From an uncultured Bacilli bacterium (GTDB taxonomy: Bacteria > Bacillota_I > Bacilli_A > RF39 > UBA660), in NCBI GenBank assembly GCA_947632345.1, contig CANROW010000012.1, forward strand, positions 1-42,685: a DNA stretch of 42,685 nucleotides, in the 5' to 3' direction. Made by a program: the position numbers and the translations under genes. Shown in pieces: positions 34,238-42,642 of this stretch; the stretch's first letter is position 1, and each line of letters starts with the position of its first letter. A model generated the notes under the pieces. The model was not told where the DNA came from and did no database searches. It saw nothing but the letters and a program-made list of their open reading frames with translations.

Positions 34238-35422
34238 ATGGCAAAAGAAAAATTTGATAGAAGTAAGCCACATGTTAATATTGGTACTATTGGACATGTT
34301 GACCATGGTAAAACAACATTAACTGCTGCTATTACTAAAAGACAAGCTGAAAAATATGGTGGAGAATTTGTAGATTATGCTAATATCGATAAAGCTCCAG
34401 AAGAAAGAGAACGTGGTATTACAATTAATACTGCACACGTAGAATATCAAACTGCAACTCGTCACTATGCCCATGTTGACTGTCCAGGTCATGCTGACTA
34501 TGTAAAGAACATGATTACTGGTGCTGCTCAAATGGATGGAGCAATCTTAGTTATTGCTGCTACTGACGGACCTATGGCACAAACTCGTGAACATATTTTA
34601 CTATCTCGCCAAGTTGGTGTACCTAAGATGGTAGTATTCATGAACAAATGTGACCAAGTAGATGATCCAGAATTATTGGATTTAGTTGAAATGGAAATTC
34701 GTAGTCTATTAGATGAATATGACTATGATGGAACTAATACTCCAATTATCAGAGGATCTGCATTAAAGGCTCTTGAAGGAGATCCAGATGCTGTTGCTGC
34801 TATTGACAAATTAATGGATGCAGTTGACGAATGGATTCCAACTCCAGAACGTGACACTGAGAAACCATTCTTAATGAGTATCGAAGATGTATTCACAATT
34901 ACTGGACGTGGAACTGTTGTTACTGGACGTGTTGAAAGAGGTAAGTTAAATCTTAATGATACAGTTGAAATCGTTGGTATCAGACCTACTAAGTCAACTG
35001 TTGTAACTGGAATTGAAATGTTCAGAAAACAACTTGATTTTGCTGAAGCTGGAGACAATGCTGGTGTATTATTACGTGGTATTGCTCGTGAAGAAGTTGA
35101 ACGTGGACAAGTTTTAGCTAAACCTGGATCAGTTACTCCACATAAGAAATTTACAGCTCAAGTATACGTTTTATCTAAAGAAGAAGGTGGACGTCATACT
35201 CCATTCTTTGCAAACTACAGACCACAATTCTATTTCAGAACTACTGATGTAACTGGTGTTATCCAATTACCAGATGGTGTAGATATGGTTATGCCTGGTG
35301 ATAACGTAGAAATAACTGTTGAATTAATTCACCCAATTGCTATTGAAAATGGTACTAAATTCTCTATCCGTGAAGGTGGAAGAACTGTTGGTGCTGGTAA
35401 CGTTAGCAACATCATTGAATAA
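34238..35422 (+). CDS. tuf: Translation elongation factor Tu
   Basis: 394 residues, normal. EF-Tu brings aminoacyl-tRNA to the ribosome. P-loop GHVDHGKTT (~18-26), effector loop [48 protein letters not shown] (G4), and domain II/III blocks [17 protein letters not shown] and [14 protein letters not shown] are intact. AAGGAGG precedes the ATG. It is 253 bp from fusA, has its own promoter and a structured leader, and ends in a strong terminator. Confidence 0.97.
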   Translation: MAKEKFDRSKPHVNIGTIGHVDHGKTTLTAAITKRQAEKYGGEFVDYANIDKAPEERERGITINTAHVEYQTATRHYAHVDCPGHADYVKNMITGAAQMDGAILVIAATDGPMAQTREHILLSRQVGVPKMVVFMNKCDQVDDPELLDLVEMEIRSLLDEYDYDGTNTPIIRGSALKALEGDPDAVAAIDKLMDAVDEWIPTPERDTEKPFLMSIEDVFTITGRGTVVTGRVERGKLNLNDTVEIVGIRPTKSTVVTGIEMFRKQLDFAEAGDNAGVLLRGIAREEVERGQVLAKPGSVTPHKKFTAQVYVLSKEEGGRHTPFFANYRPQFYFRTTDVTGVIQLPDGVDMVMPGDNVEITVELIHPIAIENGTKFSIREGGRTVGAGNVSNIIE

Positions 35423-35438
35423 TTTAATTTAGATAATA

Positions 35439-35470
35439 AAAAAGGGAACACAATTTTGTGTTCCCTTTTT
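35439..35470. terminator. Terminator of tuf (and of the FemX-like gene)
   Basis: AAAAAGGGAACACAA (35439-35453) and TTGTGTTCCCTTTTT (35456-35470) form a 15-bp perfect stem, usable from both converging genes. Confidence 0.92.
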
Positions 35471-35486
35471 AACATTTATGTATAAT

Positions 35487-36728
35487 TTATTTTTTAGGAG
35501 ACATACTCCTGTATAGTGAGTACATTGGAGAATTGATAACTAGATCAAATTCACCTATATATTCTTTAGCTATTGCATTATAACTAAATTTCATCTCATT
35601 TAATCCTTTATATTGATTATCTTCTTGTTTGAATACACCAGCGATAGCACCTAAATTAAAATATTCATATTGACTATTAGCATACTGTTCAATAATTTTC
35701 CACTTTGTTAAATAAGTAGCTTCAAGATTTTTGTATTCTTTATTGCTTCCTTCAACGATTAAGAAAATCTTATTGCCACTTTTAACAATAATAGTAGCTC
35801 CAACAATGATTCCGTCAGGATATTGTTTTAATAAATCAGTAGCGATAACCATATAGTTTTTATATGATGCCAGTAATTTATCTGACTCCATCTTTTTGGT
35901 TAAAATCTTATTCATATTTTTCCCTTTGTAACCATTAGATTGGATAACAGAAGTCAAATAATCATTTATTTCTAATTCTTTTTCATATAAATATTTACTA
36001 TTTTCAACATATATTTTGGTATTGAGTTTTGCATAATACAATTCACAATTTTCTTTAAAACATTCACGCATTTGTTCATAATATTTTAAAGAATAGTTAT
36101 TCTTTTTATCAATCAAATGATAAATCTTTGCAAAGTCACATTTATCATCTTTATAAATGCCTAATCCATATTTAGTCGCTTTGCGAAGTTTATTCCTAGT
36201 TTGTTTACTCAATTCTTTAAATAAAACTTTTGTATCTTTCCGCAAATCTAATTCGGCTTCCCAACGTGGTTTTGTTCCTTCAAAATAAGAATTAAATCCT
36301 AAATGGGTAAAACCACATTTTTTTAAATTATCCATAATGGTGTCAATCTTTGGATTTTTAAATAAAATATTGCCTTTCTTATCTCTTTCAGAACATACGA
36401 TTAATGGATCAATTTTAAGTAATAAGAAATGACTTTTTAACAAGCTAGCTTTTAATTCACGCATCGCTGAACGAACTAGTTCTTGATTATCATAGTCAAT
36501 TATAATTCCTCTTGGCACATAAGCATATTTAAATGTCATAAAGACATATTTATAAAACATGACAAAGGCACCTACTAATTCGTTATTTTCTTGAAAACCG
36601 ATGTATTCTTCCTTTAAATCAAATTTGTTTAGTAAATTACCATATGCTGAAGTCTGAAAATAACTTGAATACTTAGAATTTGTAGCATAGTTGTCAAACT
36701 CTTTTGGGCTCAGTTTTACTAACTTCAT
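35487..36728 (-). CDS. FemX/FemAB-family peptidoglycan bridge aminoacyltransferase
   Basis: About 413 residues from the ATG at 36728, seven bases after GGAGG; an ATG two codons earlier is too close to that site. FemAB proteins use aminoacyl-tRNA to add the first residues of the interpeptide bridge to lipid II. Seen: SYFQTSAYGNLL (~22-33), AYVPRGIIIDYDN, LLKIDP, FKELSKQTRNKLRKATKYGLGIYK (~172-195, the RKA.K.G core), the inserted helical pair (~245-285), and the end YFNLGAIAGVFKQEDNQYKGLNEMKFSYNA (the G...F...GL..FK motif). No MurM-type seryl-tRNA arm can be told apart by eye. Its presence supports a peptidoglycan wall. -10 TATAAT with TGG on the minus strand at 36756-36751. Confidence 0.9.
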   Translation of the reverse strand: MKLVKLSPKEFDNYATNSKYSSYFQTSAYGNLLNKFDLKEEYIGFQENNELVGAFVMFYKYVFMTFKYAYVPRGIIIDYDNQELVRSAMRELKASLLKSHFLLLKIDPLIVCSERDKKGNILFKNPKIDTIMDNLKKCGFTHLGFNSYFEGTKPRWEAELDLRKDTKVLFKELSKQTRNKLRKATKYGLGIYKDDKCDFAKIYHLIDKKNNYSLKYYEQMRECFKENCELYYAKLNTKIYVENSKYLYEKELEINDYLTSVIQSNGYKGKNMNKILTKKMESDKLLASYKNYMVIATDLLKQYPDGIIVGATIIVKSGNKIFLIVEGSNKEYKNLEATYLTKWKIIEQYANSQYEYFNLGAIAGVFKQEDNQYKGLNEMKFSYNAIAKEYIGEFDLVINSPMYSLYRSMSPKK

Positions 36729-36833
36729 ATGCATACCTCCAATATTTCTAATTATACCATATTTTTTATCTATTTAAAATAATTCCAGTATAAATACCTG
36801 TTTATATGTGAAGAATATATTTTAGGTGATAAA

Positions 36834-38018
36834 ATGAAAATAGTAAATATAAAAGGAAGAGAAGTCTTGGATTCGCGCGGATTCCCAACTGTTGAAGTCG
36901 AGATGACCCTAGAGAATAAAAAGGTCTATCGCGCTATTGTGCCATCAGGAGCTTCAACTGGTGTACGGGAAGGATTAGAACTTCGTGATAACGATGCGAA
37001 TAGATTTCACGGTAAAGGTGTATTGCAAGCGGTTAACAACGTAAATACAGTTATTAGAGATGCATTATTAGAGCAAGATGTCGATAAGGTCGATGACATT
37101 TTATTATCATTAGATAAGACTGAAAATAAAAGAGAATTAGGAGTTAATGCTATATTACCAGTTTCTATTTGTGCTTTTAAGTATCATATGGAAAATAATG
37201 TAGTTGTATTTGATAAAGAACCGCAAATAATGTGTAATATTATCAATGGTGGTGCTCATTCTGATAACAATTTAGATATCCAAGAATTTATGATTATCCC
37301 TCAGGGTAAAAATATTGAAGAAAATGTGAGAATGGCTTCAGAAGTTTTTCATAGTTTGAAAAAAGTTTTGAAGGAACACGGTTATTCAACTTCTGTTGGT
37401 GATGAAGGCGGCTTCAGTCCAGAGTTAAAGTTTACAGAAGAAGCTCTTGATATGATTAAATTAGCAGTAAAAAATAGTAATTATGTATTTGGCAAAGATA
37501 TTTTAATTGGATTAGATGTTGCTGCAACACAATTATTTGAAGAAGACTCATATTATTTAGATGAAAATAAATATCAAACTGTTGATTTTATTGATAAATT
37601 AGAAGATTTAGTGGAAAACTATCCAATAGTGTCAATTGAAGATCCCTTTGAGGAAAACGATTTTTCTAGCTTTGCTGAACTAACCAAAAGAATTGGTAAT
37701 AGAGTAATGATTGTCGGAGATGATCTATTTACTACTAATAAAAAATATTTAAAAAAGGGAATTGATAATGGTAGCTGTAACGCTATTTTGATCAAGCCAA
37801 ATCAAATTGGTACAATTAAGGAAGTTATAGAGACAGTCAATTTAGCTAGAAAATATAACTATAAAATTATTATTTCCCATCGTAGTGGTGATACTGAAGA
37901 TTATTTTGTAGCTGATTTGGCCGCCTACTTAAAGGCAGATTATGTCAAGTTTGGTTCAATGTCGCGGAGTGAAAGAACTTCTAAATACAATGAACTGATA
38001 AGAATATTTGAAAAATAG
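36834..38018 (+). CDS. eno: Enolase, short form
   Basis: 394 residues against the usual ~430. Enolase converts 2-phosphoglycerate to phosphoenolpyruvate. All catalytic and metal residues are kept: GASTG loop (39-43), H142, E151, E191 (VGDEGGF), metal ligands D228, E269 and D296, K321 (ILIKPNQIG), HRS (349-351) and K372 (KFGSMSRSER). The shortfall lies between NAIL (105-108) and INGG (~13 residues fewer than E. coli from memory) and at the C-terminus (~16 fewer, ending just after LIRIFEK). It is not next to other glycolysis genes but stands before secG-rnr, a known Firmicutes order. AGGTGAT precedes the ATG. Confidence 0.93.
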   Translation: MKIVNIKGREVLDSRGFPTVEVEMTLENKKVYRAIVPSGASTGVREGLELRDNDANRFHGKGVLQAVNNVNTVIRDALLEQDVDKVDDILLSLDKTENKRELGVNAILPVSICAFKYHMENNVVVFDKEPQIMCNIINGGAHSDNNLDIQEFMIIPQGKNIEENVRMASEVFHSLKKVLKEHGYSTSVGDEGGFSPELKFTEEALDMIKLAVKNSNYVFGKDILIGLDVAATQLFEEDSYYLDENKYQTVDFIDKLEDLVENYPIVSIEDPFEENDFSSFAELTKRIGNRVMIVGDDLFTTNKKYLKKGIDNGSCNAILIKPNQIGTIKEVIETVNLARKYNYKIIISHRSGDTEDYFVADLAAYLKADYVKFGSMSRSERTSKYNELIRIFEK

Positions 38019-38049
38019 TTATTATAATTAGTTGAAAATCTATATTTTA

Positions 38050-38078
38050 TTGCTTTTTTTAAACAAATATGTTAAATT
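38050..38078 (+). promoter_or_regulatory. secG promoter
   Basis: TTGCTT (38050-38055) and TAAATT (38073-38078), 17 bp apart, with a TGT extension; AAGGAG follows before the start codon. Confidence 0.5.
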
Positions 38079-38102
38079 ATATGAAGAAAAAGGAGTGGTA
38101 GC

Positions 38103-38321
38103 ATGGAGATATTTTTGATTATAATTTCAGTTCTTTTAATAACTATTGTTTTATTACAAAGTAACAAGGCCGAGAGTGCAGCTCAAATTATATCTGGTGG
38201 TAATTCTGATTTGTTTAGTAATCGTAAAGAAAGAGGTATTGAGTTATTTATTAGTAGATTGACACTTATATTAGGTGTAATATTCTTTGTGGTTTGTGTA
38301 ATATTAGAACTAGTTGGTTAA
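38103..38321 (+). CDS. secG: Preprotein translocase subunit SecG
   Basis: 72 residues with two membrane segments (~3-18 and ~48-70) joined by the conserved loop QSNKAESAAQIISGGNSDLFSNRKERG, the SecG signature. It assists SecYEG translocation. Followed directly by a terminator-like hairpin, so rnr may need read-through or its own start. Place before rnr is as in Bacillus. Confidence 0.93.
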   Translation: MEIFLIIISVLLITIVLLQSNKAESAAQIISGGNSDLFSNRKERGIELFISRLTLILGVIFFVVCVILELVG

Positions 38322-38322
38322 T

Positions 38323-38347
38323 AAGAACTATTATTAGTTCTTTTTTT
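38323..38347 (+). terminator. Terminator/attenuator between secG and rnr
   Basis: AAGAACTA (38323-38330), loop TTAT, TAGTTCTT, then T6. A TATAAT box follows at 38352-38357, only ~20 bases before rnr, so rnr may use a separate start. Confidence 0.75.
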
Positions 38348-38376
38348 ATTGTATAATTAAACTAGAGGTGTGCCAT

Positions 38377-40512
38377 ATGAAAGAAAAAATACTTGAGATT
38401 TTAAATAATTCTAATAAAGCATTAACAGTTGAAGAAATAGATAATAGATTAAATTTAAAAGATATAAAGGAAACACGGGAATTTTTAAATTTATTAAATG
38501 AACTTGAAGAAGAAGGAGAAATCTATCATTCTAATAAGAATAAATATATGCCTTTTAACAACGGCCCTTTGAAAAAGGGAATTATTCGTATGAATAAAAA
38601 GGGCTTTGGATTTGTTGAAGTCGAAGGCTATGAGGATATTTTTATTTCAGCTGATAATATTAATAATGCGCTTCATAATGATACCGTTGTTGTAGAAATA
38701 TTAAAAAGGAAAGATGATGGAAGACTAGAAGGAAGAATCGTCAGAACGATAAAAAGAGATTTATCGACAATCGTTGGTGAAGTCTTATATGTTGGCAAAG
38801 ATTGTACGGTTATTCCGGATGATGATAAATTAAAAGTAGAATTAATTGTTGATACAGAGGGCGAAAACTTAGGATTAGTTGATGGTCATAAGGTAGTTGT
38901 AACAATAAAAAAACTTTTATCCAAAGGAAAGTATTCTTGTCATTTAGAAAAGATTATTGGTCATAAGAATGATCCTGGTGTTGATATTTTATCAATAGTA
39001 TATAATTACGATATCAAGGATACTTTTGATGAAGAAACTATAGCTGAATTAGATAACATCCCTGAAAGTGTCAGTGATAAAGAAAAATTGGGAAGACGAG
39101 ATTTAACAAATGAAATTATTTTTACAATTGATGGTGATGATACTAAAGATATAGATGATGCCATATCAATTGATAAATTGAATAATGGTCATTACAAATT
39201 AGGAGTTCATATTGCGGATGTAAGTTATTATGTCAAAGAAGGTAGTGCTTTAGATAACGAAGCAATGTTAAGAGGTACAAGTGTCTATTTAGTCGATAGA
39301 GTTATACCAATGCTTCCTCATAAATTGTCCAATGGTATTTGTTCATTAAATCCTAATGTTGATCGGTTAGCTATTTCTTGTGTTATGGAAATCGACGAAA
39401 ATGGTAAAACGGTCGATTATGAGATTTTTGAAAGTGTCATCAGATCAAGAATTCAAATGACTTATAAAAAAGTAAATCAAGTCATTGAAGAGAATGTCAT
39501 TCCAGAAGGATATGAAGAATTTGCTGATAAACTACGATTAATGGATGAATTATCAAAAATTATTCGAAAAGCTAAAGATATGCGTGGATATATTAATTTC
39601 GACGTTGATGAAGCCAAAATAATTGTTGATGAGAAGTGTCATCCAATTGATATAGTGTTGAGGAATCGTGGCCGTGGTGAAAATCTTATTGAAGATTTTA
39701 TGATTTGTGCTAATGAATGTGTTGCTTCACATATATTTTATATGAATCTACCATTTATTTATCGTGTTCATGAATATCCAAAAGAGGAGAAAATTAGAGA
39801 TTTTTTATCTTATTTACAAACACTTGGCATTACAGTCAAAGGTAATATAAAAGATGTTAGTCCTAAGTCAATGCAAAATTTATTGAATAGTTTAAAGAAA
39901 GAAAAAGAATATAAAATTCTTTCTAGTCAACTTTTAAGAAATATGCAAAAAGCTATCTATTTACCACAGAATCTAGGTCATTATGGTTTAGCTAGTAAAT
40001 GTTATACGCATTTCACTTCACCAATAAGAAGATATCCTGATACAACTGTTCATAGATTGCTTAGAACTTATTTATTTAATAAAGATATGACACCAGAGAC
40101 CCTTGCTAAATGGGAAGAAAAACTAGTATTTATTGCTGATAATTCATCACAAAAAGAAAGAGAATCCATCGACTGCGAACGCGATGTTGAATCAATGAAA
40201 ATGGCTGAATATATGGAAGATCATGTTGGTGAAACATTTGAAGGAATGATTTCTGGAGTTGCTAATTTTGGTATGTTTGTTCAATTGGATAATCTAGTTG
40301 AAGGATTAGTTCACATTACAGATCTAAATGACTTTTTTCATTACGATGAAGTTGCACAGACATTAACCGGTGAGAGAACCAATATGAAATATCGCTTAGG
40401 TGATAAAGTATTAGTTAAAGTCATTCGTGCTTGTAAAGAGGAAAAAGCCGTTGATTTTGAAGTTATAAAAAAAATAGGTGATGAAAATGAAAAGAAAGAG
40501 GATAATAAATAA
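38377..40512 (+). CDS. rnr: Ribonuclease R
   Basis: 711 residues from ATG 38377, six bases after GAGGTG; an in-frame GTG at 38368 is part of that site. RNase R degrades structured RNA 3'-5' and clears faulty mRNA in trans-translation. Seen: N-terminal winged helix (KILEILNNSNKALTVEEIDNRL), cold-shock segments (GIIRMNKKGFGFVEVEGYEDIFI), the RNB core with catalytic Asp in DGDDTKDIDDAISI (~250-263), YCHFTSPIRRYPD-type motif (CYTHFTSPIRRYPDTTVHRLL), and an S1 domain (GMISGVANFGMFVQLDNLVEGLVHI, ~625-650). The basic C-terminal tail is short. Overlaps capA by 26 bases; smpB and ssrA follow. Confidence 0.96.
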   Translation: MKEKILEILNNSNKALTVEEIDNRLNLKDIKETREFLNLLNELEEEGEIYHSNKNKYMPFNNGPLKKGIIRMNKKGFGFVEVEGYEDIFISADNINNALHNDTVVVEILKRKDDGRLEGRIVRTIKRDLSTIVGEVLYVGKDCTVIPDDDKLKVELIVDTEGENLGLVDGHKVVVTIKKLLSKGKYSCHLEKIIGHKNDPGVDILSIVYNYDIKDTFDEETIAELDNIPESVSDKEKLGRRDLTNEIIFTIDGDDTKDIDDAISIDKLNNGHYKLGVHIADVSYYVKEGSALDNEAMLRGTSVYLVDRVIPMLPHKLSNGICSLNPNVDRLAISCVMEIDENGKTVDYEIFESVIRSRIQMTYKKVNQVIEENVIPEGYEEFADKLRLMDELSKIIRKAKDMRGYINFDVDEAKIIVDEKCHPIDIVLRNRGRGENLIEDFMICANECVASHIFYMNLPFIYRVHEYPKEEKIRDFLSYLQTLGITVKGNIKDVSPKSMQNLLNSLKKEKEYKILSSQLLRNMQKAIYLPQNLGHYGLASKCYTHFTSPIRRYPDTTVHRLLRTYLFNKDMTPETLAKWEEKLVFIADNSSQKERESIDCERDVESMKMAEYMEDHVGETFEGMISGVANFGMFVQLDNLVEGLVHITDLNDFFHYDEVAQTLTGERTNMKYRLGDKVLVKVIRACKEEKAVDFEVIKKIGDENEKKEDNK

Positions 40513-41686
40513 TAAATCAATAGTCATATTGAGTATAATTATCATTACTTTAATTTTATTCGTCACAGCGATTGTTGTCATAAAAAAAGAGTTTTTTACA
40601 GATGATATAAACAGCATTTCAAATGATGATGCAGAAAGAGTCGATGAAGTTGCTGAAGATCCCATTAAGAGATATAAGTTATCACTAATTATGGGAGGAG
40701 ATGCCTTAATTCATAGTGCTGTATATGGAGATGCTCAAAGAGATGGTAAATATGATTTTAAACCAATGCTTGAAAACATCAAACCGATTACTAGTCAATA
40801 CGATTTAGCGTACTACAATCAAGAGACTATTTTAGGTGGTGTGGGACTTGGATTATCAACATATCCTTCTTTTAATTCGCCTTATGAAGTAGGAGATGCG
40901 TTTATTGATGCTGGATTTAACGTTGTCAGTTTGGCTAATAATCATACCTTGGATCGCGGTTCAAAAGCCATAATTAATTCGCGAAATTATTGGAATAGTA
41001 AAAATGTTATGGTGAATGGTAGCGCAACCAGTGAAGAAGAAAAAAATAATATTGATATCAGGGAAAAGAATGGTATTACTTATGCGCTTTTATCTTATAC
41101 AACTACAACCAATGGTATAACCAGAAAAAATAATTATTATGTCAATTGGTACAGTGAAGAAGCAGTAAAAAATGATGTTGCGGCCGTTCGCGATAAAGTT
41201 GATTTATTAATGGTGGCGATGCATTGGGGTGTCGAATATAATACAGGAGTTACAAATAATCAAAGAGAGATTGCTAAATATTTAGCATCTTTAGGAGTTG
41301 ATATTGTTATTGGTTGTCATCCTCACGTCATTGAGCCCGTAGAATATATTGATGATACCTTTGTCATATATTCACTTGGTAATTTTATATCAGCCCAAAG
41401 AACTGATGAACAATTGAGTGGCTTATTAATGAGTGTCAATGTTAATAAAACGGTAGATATGCTTACGGATACGACAACTGTTTCTATAGATGATCCAACT
41501 GCGCAATTCATTTATACTTATTCTGATAGAAGTACGAGTAGTCGTCATGGTTTTAAATTGTATCCCTATGCGATGCTAAATGAAGAACTATTTGGAAATT
41601 ATAAAACGATGTATGAAACATTAAAGAATAGACTAACTAGTCTAGATCCATCAATTAAAGTTGTTGCTTTAGAAGAGGAGGTATAA
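40487..41686 (+). CDS. CapA-family (PGA_cap) membrane-anchored metallophosphoesterase-like protein
   Basis: About 399 residues from ATG 40487, six bases after AGGTG. One N-terminal anchor (~9-33) puts the domain outside. PGA_cap motifs in order: MGGDALIHSAV (GD..i), YYNQETIL (N.E), VVSLANNHTLDRG (ANNH..D.G), VAMHWGVEYN (HWG.E), VDIVIGCHPHVIEPVEYI (GxHPHV) and VIYSLGNFISAQ (YSLGNF). The family includes CapA/PgsA of poly-gamma-glutamate capsule systems, but most members are of unknown substrate, and no capB or capC is here. It is placed between rnr and smpB with tight overlap, so it is cotranscribed with them; a link to RNA quality control is not implied by its location outside the cell. Confidence 0.85.
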   Translation: MKRKRIINNKSIVILSIIIITLILFVTAIVVIKKEFFTDDINSISNDDAERVDEVAEDPIKRYKLSLIMGGDALIHSAVYGDAQRDGKYDFKPMLENIKPITSQYDLAYYNQETILGGVGLGLSTYPSFNSPYEVGDAFIDAGFNVVSLANNHTLDRGSKAIINSRNYWNSKNVMVNGSATSEEEKNNIDIREKNGITYALLSYTTTTNGITRKNNYYVNWYSEEAVKNDVAAVRDKVDLLMVAMHWGVEYNTGVTNNQREIAKYLASLGVDIVIGCHPHVIEPVEYIDDTFVIYSLGNFISAQRTDEQLSGLLMSVNVNKTVDMLTDTTTVSIDDPTAQFIYTYSDRSTSSRHGFKLYPYAMLNEELFGNYKTMYETLKNRLTSLDPSIKVVALEEEV

Positions 41687-41689
41687 AAT

Positions 41690-42130
41690 ATGGAAATACT
41701 CAATCGAAAAGCTCGCCACGATTACTTCATTGAAGATGAATTTGAATGTGGTATTGTCCTAACCGGTACAGAGATTAAATCAATTAGAGAAGGATCTTGT
41801 AATATCGGTGATAGTTATGCAATTATACGTAATGGTGAAATATATATTTTAAATATGTTTATTGGAATATATAAAGAAGGTAATATTTTTAATCATGAAG
41901 AAAAACGTACCAGAAAATTACTAATGCATAAAAAAGAAATATTGAAATTAAATGATAAAATTAAATTAGAGGGATTTACACTCATACCTTTAAAAGTTTA
42001 TTTTAATAAAAATAGAGCTAAGGTTCTAATCGGTTTATGTAAAGGTAAAAAGAATTACGATAAAAGAGAAACAATTAAAGAACGAGACATCAAAAGACAA
42101 ATTGACAAACAATCAAAGCAAAGGTATTAA
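41690..42130 (+). CDS. smpB: SsrA-binding protein SmpB
   Basis: 146 residues. SmpB binds the tRNA-like part of tmRNA and places it in the empty decoding site. Seen: NRKARHDYFIEDEFECGIVLTGTEIKSIREGSCNIGDSYA (the SmpB signature, ~4-43), the second block NIFNHEEKRTRKLLMHKKEI, and the basic C-terminal tail (YDKRETIKERDIKRQI) that enters the mRNA channel. GAGGAGG ends the preceding capA gene, four bases before the start. ssrA follows 45 bp later with its own promoter. Confidence 0.97.
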   Translation: MEILNRKARHDYFIEDEFECGIVLTGTEIKSIREGSCNIGDSYAIIRNGEIYILNMFIGIYKEGNIFNHEEKRTRKLLMHKKEILKLNDKIKLEGFTLIPLKVYFNKNRAKVLIGLCKGKKNYDKRETIKERDIKRQIDKQSKQRY

Positions 42131-42135
42131 TATCA

Positions 42136-42164
42136 TTGAAAAAATGCACTTTTTGTGATATAAT
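42136..42164 (+). promoter_or_regulatory. ssrA promoter
   Basis: TTGAAA (42136-42141) and TATAAT (42159-42164), 17 bp apart, with a TGA extension. It lies in the smpB-ssrA gap and predicts a start close to the mature 5' end. Confidence 0.8.
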
Positions 42165-42175
42165 ACAATACATAT

Positions 42176-42560
42176 GGGGGCGACCTGGTTTCGACGGGAT
42201 TATTTGGACATGGATGGCAAGTAGATGGCAATCTATAAATGCGAAGTTAAATATAACTGGAAACAAAATTAAAACTGTACTAGCTAACATTTTTGGTGCA
42301 AATGCATCAGCTGTTAGCTTTGCCTAATTTAATATAAGGTGTACGCTCTTTTAGCTTTTTCTCGTGAAAGTTAATAAGGGTTCATTTTAGCGAGATATAT
42401 CACTATTTAGTTTAGGAGTAGTGATGAATTTTACTAAACTTGCTGTGAGATAATTCGTTAACTAGTTTTTCTCATAGTGAAATCGATTAGTTAACTAAAC
42501 TTGTAGAAGTCTGTGCGTCATTGATTTCGGACGGGAGTTCGATTCTCCCCGCCTCCACCA
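42176..42560 (+). ncRNA. ssrA: tmRNA (SsrA)
   Basis: The 5' end GGGGGCGACCTGGTTTCGACGG is the tmRNA consensus. GGGGGCG pairs with CGCCTCC at the 3' end to form the acceptor stem, followed by A and an encoded CCA (42558-42560). The T arm is GGGAGTTCGATTCTCCC. The mRNA-like part ends at TAA 42325-42327. Resuming at GCT 42283 gives the tag ANIFGANASAVSFA; resuming at GCA 42298 gives ANASAVSFA. The end is -SFA in place of the common -LAA. A further ~200 bases hold the pseudoknot region. tmRNA with SmpB rescues stalled ribosomes and marks the product for proteolysis. Confidence 0.95.
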
Positions 42561-42570
42561 GATTGATACT

Positions 42571-42600
42571 AAACTCGGATTTTCATAGTTCGAGTTTTAA
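42571..42600 (+). terminator. Terminator of ssrA
   Basis: AAACTCG and CGAGTTTT enclose a ~12-base loop, followed by a short AT-rich tract. Confidence 0.7.
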
Positions 42601-42642
42601 AATGATTTAATTTATGTTAAAATATTTTATGGAAGAATTGAT

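Noticed and set aside
42136..42327. 63-codon ORF over the smpB-ssrA junction
   Set aside because: It runs through the tmRNA consensus 5' end and shares only the tag frame; it is the tmRNA itself, not a protein gene.
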